In this document: in pieces, positions 57,001 to 64,000 of the stretch | How positions within the stretch are numbered: the first letter of the stretch is position 1 | Layout: each line of letters begins with the position of its first letter | Source of the DNA: Globodera rostochiensis | Lineage: Eukaryota; Nematoda; Chromadorea; Rhabditida; Heteroderidae | Direction: 5' to 3' | Length of the DNA stretch: 64,000 bases | Assembly (NCBI GenBank): GCA_018350325.1 | Contig: JAEVLN010000042.1 | Coordinates: 1 to 64,000, forward strand | The notes under the pieces: model-generated | The model's input: the letters and a program-made list of their open reading frames with translations, nothing else | The model's database searches: none | Told to the model about the DNA's origin: nothing | Program-made: the position numbers and the translations under genes

Positions 57001-57958
57001 CTGATCAGTGCCCCGATCAGTTTTTTGTTGTTTTTTTTAAACTTTCCATCGCAGAAGCTGCCAAGCTGTGAGATTGGCTGATCGTAATTTGACTGTTCTA
57101 GACATGTGGCTGTCTCTGATCAGTGTCCGATCAGTTTCAGAGTCGTCAATATTTTTTTAAACTCTCCATATTTTCTGCGTTTCAAAGTCCGGTAAAAAAG
57201 CCGGGCCCTAATTATATTATATCAAATGAAAGCTCTTGGTGAGTTTAAGCCACCGGTTAAGCGTAAAAAAACTAAATTTGAATCGTCGATTAGCTCTTTT
57301 TGAGGTTAGCTTTTACTCAATGTTAGCTTTCATTATCAGATCGGCTTTTTGACTGATCGATCAAGCTTGATGATGAAGAATATTTCATTCAAACGGACGA
57401 TTCAACATTCGGATTGATCAGATGCGATCTGTCGTTGTCCCCCCATTTTTTTGAACAATCTGCAAATGTGTTTGTTTGCCTGGAATAGTTGCGCATCAAA
57501 ATGATGGCCAAGTCCTGGGCCTTCTCCGAGTTGTCCGAATGGTCGCATTGGCCGTCCCGCAAATGCTTTTGCTGGTATTGACGATGGAGTTGGCCCACCG
57601 ATTTGGTGGCTTCCGTGCCGCCGCCGCCGCCAAATTGACGCCGCAAGGCATCATCGGCGGACGGACGCAGCTCGGCGCCCGCGGGGCGGACCAACGCCAT
57701 GAGAAGTTCCAGAAGCACAGACTTTTTGGGGGTGTTCGGGTTTTTAAATGGAATGCGTTCGGTTTTCGACGGTTGGGGGTCTGAAATTTCGCCTTTCCTT
57801 TACTAAAGCCCGGACAGGTTCGGACTTCCCGTCCGGGATTGTCTCGAGATCGTGCGGTATTCGACCCGGGGGTTGCAAGGACTGCTCGGGCTTCTCGCCG
57901 TAACGAACCCGACGACCACACACTCACCTACCTGTACAGTGTAAAGCATGGCGAACAT
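45029..57958 (-). CDS. Cys-loop ligand-gated ion channel subunit, nematode anion-channel type (ACC/LGC-46 group likely)
   Basis: Exon 1 from ATG 57958 (MFAMLYTVQV) joins 57780-57480 (VLLELLMALVRPAGAELRPS). Ligand-binding exons follow: 56972-56854 (VDVEITIQDISDISAISGTF), 56790-56706 (LQFGHLDPCRRNLSLDHDME), 56418-56343, 56287-56172 (APCIMELRKFPLDSIRC, the Cys-loop), 55463-55337 and 55265-55188 (NYTAGIWHRLYVSIFFDRLF). TM1 is split over 55074-55040 (MYLPTYISVFI) and 54535-54476 (SWIAFWMDTRALPARITLSV). The PAR motif before TM2 indicates anion selectivity. TM2 continues at 54425-54371 (SLMALTFQFGTIVRTLPK) and 54320-54291 (SYVKAIDLW). TM3 resumes 7 kb away at about 47014-46823 (FFAYFLAALVELAVVAYNDK). 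The cytoplasmic loop exon is 45805-45544. TM4 spans 45193-45162 and 45098-45029 (FALFNACYW, YYLSSYYSTKSLINRSID). The product is a synaptic chloride channel subunit; the ligand cannot be told from sequence alone. Confidence 0.87.
45290..45543. repeat. About 24-bp minisatellite (GAGAGTCTTGATTGAAGGCTC) in channel intron
   Basis: Ten or so variants of CTCGAGAGTCTTGATTGAAG lie between the TM4 exon 45193 and the loop exon 45544. It begins directly at the donor of the loop exon, so the open frame read through it (repeated IKTLEPS) is intronic. Confidence 0.85.
46100..46805. repeat. About 25-bp minisatellite (TGATCAGTCAGTGGAGAAAAAGCTC), about 28 copies
   Basis: Units AGTCAGTGGAGAAAAAGCTC plus TGATC are repeated with GTTAGTGG variants through the channel intron between exons 46823 and 45805. 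Most units carry a TGATCA palindrome. Confidence 0.92.
47400..48050 (+). repeat. Composite repeat copy A with tRNA-like pol III promoter
   Basis: Matches 50050-50660. It ends in a tRNA-related segment: TGGTGTAGTGG at 47859-47869 fits the A-box consensus and GATCAATTC at 47903-47911 fits the B-box, 33 bp apart, embedded in GTGTAGTGGTTAAGCACT and TGTGGGATCAATTCCCGAG. It looks like a tRNA-derived SINE or a tRNA pseudogene carried by a larger repeat. Confidence 0.7.
48050..49740. repeat. Polypurine minisatellite block 1 (GGAAGAGA-type), 1.7 kb
   Basis: The plus strand is almost purely A and G, made of GAAAGGAAGAGATGAACGGA, AAGAAGGGAGGTGAGGAAGG and GAGGAAAAAAGGTGAGCGGA words. On the transcribed strand it is a long polypyrimidine tract inside the channel intron. 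Long Ser/Phe/Leu/Pro open frames here are a by-product of composition. Confidence 0.92.
49740..50060. repeat. Composite repeat segment with three hairpins, copy A
   Basis: The unit contains CTAAATCTCTGTATTGTTCT, CCCCATTTAATAGGATTT and three tight hairpins: CCGCGCGAAGCGCG (49962-49975, followed by TCTAG), AAATCGCCTTGGCGATTT (49992-50009) and CAGTGCCCACCGGGCACTG (50039-50057). It recurs at 53690-54006. A GC hairpin followed by CTAG resembles a Helitron 3' end, but the spacing is short and the 5' end was not found. Confidence 0.65.
50050..50660 (+). repeat. Composite repeat copy B with tRNA-like pol III promoter
   Basis: Same block order as 47400-48050. A-box TGGTGTAGTGG at 50489-50499; B-box GATCATTTC at 50533-50541 with one mismatch. 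Differences are scattered, as expected for an old duplication. Confidence 0.7.
50660..53620. repeat. Polypurine minisatellite block 2 with about 750-bp higher-order repeats
   Basis: Same vocabulary as block 1. Here the words form a higher-order unit: GGAACGGAAGAGATCAACGG with its following 80 bp recurs near 51414, 52162 and 52916, and the rest of each unit is nearly identical. The block ends in G-runs near 53410 and 53530. Confidence 0.9.
53690..54010. repeat. Composite repeat segment with three hairpins, copy B
   Basis: Repeats 49740-50060 including the GCGCGAAGCGCG, ATCGCCTTGGCGAT and CAGTGCCCACCGGGCACTG hairpins. Together with copy A it brackets polypurine block 2. Confidence 0.75.
55923..56144. 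mobile_element. hAT-type foldback element with perfect GTTAAAAG target duplication
   Basis: The element at 55931-56136 begins TAGGGTGGCACGGGACCGGG and ends GTCCCGTGCCACCCTA. GTTAAAAG lies on both sides (55923-55930 and 56137-56144). The interior is almost entirely GGGACCGGGA words in both orientations. It lies in a channel intron. Confidence 0.85.
56430..56655. repeat. About 20-bp minisatellite (ATCGATCGGAGGGTATAACG) in channel intron
   Basis: About eleven units of GATCGATCGGAGGGTATAAC, some with an inserted AGT, lie between exons 56706 and 56418. Confidence 0.9.
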
Positions 57959-59079
57959 TTTACAACAAAAAAAACTGCAAATTCTTCTGAAACATACTTA
58001 AAAATTGAATTTGAAAACAAAAACCTTTTAAAAACTCTTCAAAAAGCGCTCACAGGTAGTAATGGGTTTCATCGAAAATTTTGTAAGCATCAAAAAGCAG
58101 CATGAAAACCGAGGGGGGAACAAGGCGCAATTGTCTCTCATGTGGGGGAGATGAAGCCGTCTCTCATGTGGAGGAGATGAAGCTGTCTCTCATGTGGGGG
58201 AGATGAAGCCGTCTCTCATGTGGGGGAGATGAAGCCGTCTCTCATATGGGGGAGATGAAGCCGTCTCTCATGTGGGGGAGATGAAGCCGTCTCTCATGTG
58301 GGGGAGATGAAGCCCCCCCCCGTCTCCATAAAAAAGAATGTGCCGTCGAATGCGGCACAAATCCGCGTGCGTTTCTCATCAACACGGCGGGACTTCAATG
58401 GGATGAGGAGAGATGGGGGTGGGGGGGGGGAATAAACTTTTCGGCATTTTGCCATGGATTCCCCAGCAGTTCATTCACTCATTCACATTCAAACACTGCC
58501 ATTTGCGCCTCAGGGGGCTTCCCACACAGACACAGAGGACGGTCGCCGAACTTCGATTGTCCCCCGCGAGCTTCACCCCCTCGGGGGAGGGGGGCGAAAG
58601 CGGGCCACAAATTGCCCCCCACCCCTCCAAATTGAGCACCTTTTTACGCCTTTTTGTCCAGCAGTCACCGCCCGCCCGCCCCAACCCCTCGGGGGCGGGG
58701 GAGGAACCCTTTTGTGTGAAATGTGACGATAAAATAGAGACGAGAGTCAATGGGCAACAAAATGAGGAAGCGAAAATTGGGAAGGGCGCAATGGCAAAAC
58801 AACTTTTCAATTAAGGACATTTTTTTATCAAAAAATAAATTGGTAATGAACAACAAATAACTCACAAAAATTGATATTGAATTGGAAATATGAAGAAAAA
58901 CAAAATAAATTCGACACAAAAGTCACAACGGATTGTGCACACAAACAAAAGAAGCAAACAGCGTCGTTTCTGAACGAAAATTCATAGTTTTTGAGCGAGT
59001 ATAAAATGCCACCAAAAATGGTTCAGAATCAACGGCATCCACCACCCCAACTGGAAGAGGTAATCGATCGATCGATCGG
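57959..59079. other. Intergenic region with a 24-bp minisatellite at 58130-58320
   Basis: CATGTGGGGGAGATGAAGCC plus GTCT is repeated about eight times at 58130-58320, followed by a C-run. The rest holds no supported exon. It separates the channel 5' end from the SYF1 3' end; both genes are on the minus strand. Confidence 0.6.
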
Positions 59080-62000
59080 TCAAGCCTCTGTTGCTGTGTC
59101 CTGCTGCTTTTGCTGTTGCGGTATCTGCTCTGCTCGACCACCACCACCACCACCATTAATGCCAATGCCGCCGCCTTCTTGTTGTTGTTGTTGATGGTCC
59201 ATGCCATCATCGTCCTGTCCCATCCCCATCCCTTCGGCCTCCTCCTCGTCAATGTTGTCAATGTCAATCTCTTCCGGATTCTCAGCCCGTGCCTCCGTTG
59301 TTGTACGACTTTCGCCACGAACAAACGAAATGCGCCCGTCTGAAAGAAACAAAACAAAACAAATTAATAAATTTCATTATCTCCCAATTGTCAGCATTTG
59401 GCAAAAAGTATATTTTTGAATTTGCAAAAAAAAAAATTTCACATTTATTTTTTTTATTATTAACAAATAATGAAGCGCCGCGCACTCACCGGTTGGCGGC
59501 AACACCTTTTTGGCCGCAATTGCCGCCTCCTCCAGCGCAATTTGCGTGGCACGTGCCTCCAGCTGTGCCATTGAGTCGGCGGCGCTCAGCTCGCCGGCCA
59601 TTTCCGTTTGACCGCCCAACGAAGCCAACATTTGGGCTGGACAGGGAAAAGCAATTAATTATTAGCAATTTTGGAGATTTTTTTTTCACATTTTTGCCAT
59701 AAAAGTTAAATTACAACAAAAAAACGTGTAGATAACTTCCGCATCCAAATACCCCTCGAAAAATCTTTTTATCGACTTTTGAATATTTTTTTTTGAAGGG
59801 AACGAGTTGATGGTCGTTCCTCATTTCGTGTCATGATTTTTGACAAAAATACCCGGACGGGCAACAAGTTGAAACGCGCCCGGGAGTACCACCACCCATT
59901 GGCGGTCCAAAAACTTTGGAGGGATGTAACCGGATTCCCGGACATTTTTTTTTTGGCGTCTGGTTACATCCCGGCCTGACCCGCACCCCTGCCAACATCG
60001 CTCATGAACCTACAACCCATGGACCTACATTTTTTACATTATTGTACATCTCCGACCCCCCCCCCCCCTCCGCTGTCCCAAATTCCCCCCCCCCGCTCAC
60101 CGCTCATGTAGTTCACGCTGGTGTTGTAGGTGGCCTGCACGGACCGCTTGACGCGCAACATTTCACGGATTGTGTCCTCGTTGCCATGCTTCACCTCAAA
60201 CTCCTTCCAACTCTCCCAGAAATGATGTTGAACCTGCAAACAGAAAAATCGATGATTATTTCGGGAAATTCCCCTCCCCCCCCCCCCCCGCGGGGCTAAC
60301 CCGTGGATCGCAAATTTCGGCACAATGCGCGTAGATGGCCCGCGCACGGTCAATTTCACCCAAATTGCGCTCCATTTGAGCGTAGCGTAAACTCATATCG
60401 CTAAAAAAAATTTACAGAAAATTTTAAGCCTAAAACAGCCCCCAACCGAGAACGGTCCTCCGGCAATCGCTCAATGGCTGACTCAAAAATTGGACGCGTT
60501 TTGGTGATGCCGTAGAATTGCATTGCCTTTTTAACATACACATTGTAGATCTACAAATATAATTTTTTAAAAAATATTAAACAAAGTGCAAAAATTCCAC
60601 CAAATGCATTTCCTCCTTCTCAACCAGTCCAGTAGCCCGGTTGTAAATGTCCAATGCATGCCGTGCCAACCCATGCTCTTCCTCCAGTTTGGCGTAGAGC
60701 AAATAAATATCTGCAAAAGGGAGGGTGTACGTGATGAAAGTCTCGGAAAAAGCCCATGAAGCCCCTCACTTTTGGCATATTTTGACGGACATTTGTCCAA
60801 GCACTGCTCGAACAGGTCGCGTGCACGCTCCAACTTTTTTCCACCCTAAAAATATGATTTAACAGTAAAAAATAATAAAAATCGCACATATCGTTGGATG
60901 AATTTGGTCAAATAAACGTTCCAAATGTCGAACACCAACGGCCACCGGAAGAGGCCGATGCCCTTCTCGAACGCCTTGAACGCGTCCTCATAATATTGGT
61001 TGTCCTCCAGAAACAGCGCGTAATTGATCACGATCTGTGGAGTGGCTGAAAATCCAAACAACTACACAATTAGACTGGGCATGAACAAAATGAGCCCAAT
61101 TTTTTGTTTAAAATAATTCCAAAACCATAAAAATTAAGTCTCCCCACCCACCCACCGATGCGCAACTCCAACATCCTCTCGTAAATTGCTTTGCAACTTT
61201 CCAACGAGCCCATCGACTCTTCAATGTCGGCGTACAACGACCACAACTTCAGCGAGCGGAACACGCGATTTTGCACTTTGGCTGAGTCGTCAAAGTAACT
61301 GTTGCGTCGCGTCGAGGGCGGCGTGGTCGCACGATGCAACACAGCGACAGCCAATGGGTAGTTGCTGAATTTGATGAGAAAAGCATTAATTGATTAGCAT
61401 TTGAACAAAATTTTAAAAATTGATTTCAAGAAAAAAATATATTATCAAAATTCCGATGCCCTCTCTCACCAATTAAAAAAAGACTTTCAATGATTCACAA
61501 AATCAGAATTCCAATGCCTTCTTCTTCCCCGCATCTAATTTTTTTTTCGATAATTCCCAAAACGACTACAATTTCACTAATTATAAAATGGGTAATTGCT
61601 GAATTTGACAAAGCTTTATTTGCATTTTAATAGAATTTTGAGAAAAAAAATCGGAATACCGATGCCCCACCCACACCGAAAAAAGATTTCCAATGATTCC
61701 CAAAATGACTAGTACCTATATTTCATTAATTGTAACGCAAAAATTGTAGGGAATAATTTATTTTTCTAACAAAAATTAACAAGAAAAATGCCATCCAAAA
61801 ACCTGTGCCGAAGCTCAAGCTCGGCATATTCGCACCACACTTGGGCCAACTCGTCCACACGACAAAAGTTCGCTTGCACCGCTTTTTCGAACACCTTGCG
61901 GGCCTCGGGCAACTTGCCGAACTTCTCGTACAGCTTCGCAAACTCGATCCACAGCTGACTGAGCCGACCGACCTGTTGTTTTGGGTCGACGGTCGCAACT

Positions 62001-64000
62001 GCCTCTTCAAAGGTAGCAATTTGCTAAAAAAAACATTAAAATTTTTGAATGTACCATTACGCCAAAAATCAAAAAATCACATTTTCAGGATCGTCCTCAT
62101 AAATTTGTGCACGATTCAACCACTCGTGAACGTTGTGCGGATTTTGGCGCAACAACACACTGTTGAGCAGCAACGGGCGACGGTTCATCAGATGTTCAAA
62201 GCGTGTCATCACCAGGTCCAGCTCCAGCTCGCGCTCCTCCGCTTGGGCCGGCCGTGCGGATGCCAACGCGTCCATGCGCAACGACGTCATGCGTTCCATG
62301 AATTTGGAGTAGGCGTCGAACAGTTGCGTGAAGTCACGGACAGTTTTCACTGCACCCAATGCTTCTTCAAAAATGTCGCGGGCCTAACAAATTTTGGAAT
62401 AAAAAATTACAAAAATTACGCTTTTTTTTTGACAAAAAAAAAAAAACCTTTTCAAAGTTTGGCGTACGAATGTAATACTCGGCGAGTGCCAACCAAAGTC
62501 CGCCCACTTGGTCCGTGTAACGGGCGATGCCTTGGCGAATGATTGGCTCAACGCGAAGAGTGAAAATTTTGTTCGGATTTTTGGAGATCAAATCGCACAG
62601 TTCGCACCAAAGCTAAACAAAAAAACAAAGGGTTAACTATTATAAAAAAACAATTTTTTTTTTATTTAAATGGAGTCCGAAAGTCCGTCTAAATTTGTTG
62701 GTGTGCACACTTGAACCATGGCAAGCAAACCCACGAGAGTCGACGAAATCGGAGACTCCAGCGAATTTAAAAGACCAATAAAAAGACACAAAGTTGTGGA
62801 AAATAATTCACAATTGCACACGAAATGGCGCTGAACTTCTCTTCTTTCAATCAGAATTGATCAAAATCGGAATTTTAACGAAAAAATGAGAGCGCAAAAT
62901 TATAAATTTTAAAATTAGAATTTTTAAGAGTAAGAATTTCTAGGTTTCCCCGGCCAACTGAGCTTGTTGTGATCCAGTAAATCCAAGATTTGATCTAGTC
63001 TCCTTTCGACTTGTTAATTTGCACAAACCTGGTGCCCAGTTTTGCCTTTCTCACTGATCGCTCTGTCCTCGTTGACCAACACGGTCAACTGTTGTGCCGC
63101 CTCGTCCAGCTTGTCAATGCTCTTCAGGTACTCAACAAAATCTTCCCGTCCGCCCGGGTACACCTTCAGGAAGCGGCGATACACGCGAATCGCCGTCTCG
63201 GGGATTTTGTGCCGAGTGATAAAGTCGATGTACAGGGGCCAAATGCGCATGTGCTGAGTGATCGGAAGTGCGCGAATGGCGCGATCGAACACGCGACGCG
63301 TCTCCGTTATCAACCCGCGACGCATAATCAGCGTACAATAGTCAATCCAAATGCGTGGCATCTGAGAAAAAAAAAAAAATTTTTTTTAATTTTTTTGCAA
63401 ACCTGACCCCCCTAAGTATCGAGATTTTTGGCTTACCTCCCCAACCAAAATTTTTTTTTCTGACTATGGCCTTGTCCTGAGTACTTGTAACCAAAGAAAG
63501 GGAAATTTAGCCACCGATTTTCAAAATTTACACCCCTCCCCCTCTCCCGCTCAAAAAAAAAGAAAGATTTAAATAATTTTTGAATTTTGAAAAACAAATT
63601 ACATTCCTAAAATAGAAAAATCCAGTTCCCAAAGCTGGACGGACGGATGGACAAACCTTGTTCAAAAAAACCAAACATCGCTCAAACGCGTCGCTTAAAT
63701 GTGCGTAAGCGACGTCGGTTATCGGTTTGTGCGCGATTGTTCTTCGTCTGTACTTCAGGTACTGGTACCAGAGCTTGTAGCTCCGGTTGAACAGCTTGAG
63801 AGCGCGTTCGAACACGACCCGCACTTGCTTCGGGTCCGTCTTGGTCTTCACTTTGTGCTCAATGTACCGCTCCCAGGGCCGGAGAAGACCCGGGTTTCTG
63901 AGAATGTCCTCCTCGTAGGCAATGTCACCGCATTCCTGAACATTGTTAAAAAAAATTTGGCTTTTAATTACATTTTTTTTAAACTTACAAAAACGATGCC
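59080..64000 (-). CDS. syf-1: Pre-mRNA-splicing factor SYF1 / XAB2 (HAT repeats), 5' end beyond window
   Basis: The HAT-repeat scaffold of the Prp19/NTC complex, needed for spliceosome activation and linked in animals to transcription-coupled repair. Exons read in order from 63935: [20 protein letters not shown] start then [40 protein letters not shown] (63362-63028), [17 protein letters not shown] (62612-62448), a long HAT exon with [20 protein letters not shown] (62383-62081), 62023-61802, 61374-61155 ([20 protein letters not shown]), 61045-60887 ([20 protein letters not shown]), about 60845-60770 ([20 protein letters not shown]), 60711-60601, about 60551-60449, 60402-60300, about 60237-60105 ([20 protein letters not shown]), 59638-59490 and about 59343-59080 ([27 protein letters not shown]). 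The order and wording match animal XAB2 throughout. The tail is longer, Gln- and Gly-rich, ending DTATEA. The first exon or exons lie to the right of the window. Confidence 0.93.
59916..59975. mobile_element. Short foldback element (GGGATGTAACCGGAT ends) in syf-1 intron
   Basis: GGGATGTAACCGGATTCCCG pairs with GTCTGGTTACATCCCGG. The same terminus (CAGGGATGTAACCGGAT) appears at about 45909 and, reversed, at about 27770, so it is another member of the foldback family. Confidence 0.55.

Noticed and set aside
62700..63000. Possible extra coding segment between syf-1 exons
   Set aside because: The flanking exons join in phase (GKTGHQ to LWCELCDL) exactly as in XAB2, so this stretch is an intron with no supported gene.

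Overview
The window is nuclear DNA of a nematode, most likely a plant-parasitic cyst nematode (Heteroderidae, Globodera/Heterodera type). The evidence is many short AT-rich introns, a SPRY (B30.2) gene of the expanded RanBPM/SPRYSEC-like family with neighbouring ankyrin genes, nematode-type genes (UNC-40, an acetylcholine/biogenic-amine-type Cys-loop subunit, an astacin-ShK protease), and repeated use of GC-AG introns, which as I recall are unusually common in Globodera. Gene models come from reading splice sites and reading frames by eye; no search was run.

Layout. 1-16331 (-): a nearly complete unc-40/DCC netrin receptor (signal peptide, 4 Ig, 6 FN3, one TM, long cytoplasmic tail), about 30 exons, running off the left edge. 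17647-20134 (+): FG-repeat nucleoporin-like gene. 21435-21763 (+) and 22336-23186 (+): two small genes of unknown function, one membrane-anchored and one Cys-rich. 25556-28649 (+): ankyrin-repeat gene with a probable frameshift. 29130-34461: a 5.3-kb inverted duplication carrying two head-to-head copies of a coiled-coil gene; the minus copy keeps ankyrin exons and only a SPRY tail, the plus copy keeps SPRY and only ankyrin scraps. 36232-37624 (+): F-box-like gene. 38314-44059 (-): secreted astacin metalloprotease with ShK domain. 45029-57958 (-): Cys-loop ligand-gated ion channel whose introns hold most of the satellite DNA of the window, including about 5 kb of polypurine repeat. 59080-64000 (-): SYF1/XAB2 splicing factor, open at the right edge.

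The genes do not form one pathway. The conserved genes (axon guidance receptor, nucleoporin, protease, receptor channel, splicing factor) flank a rapidly changing ANK/coiled-coil/SPRY cluster. Non-coding DNA is dense in minisatellites and in short foldback elements. Several of these carry 8-bp target duplications and TAGGG/CAGGG/TAGAG ends, as in non-autonomous hAT transposons, and their interiors are built from reiterated copies of their own end motif. That family and the reciprocal ANK/SPRY loss are the two observations I consider most worth following.
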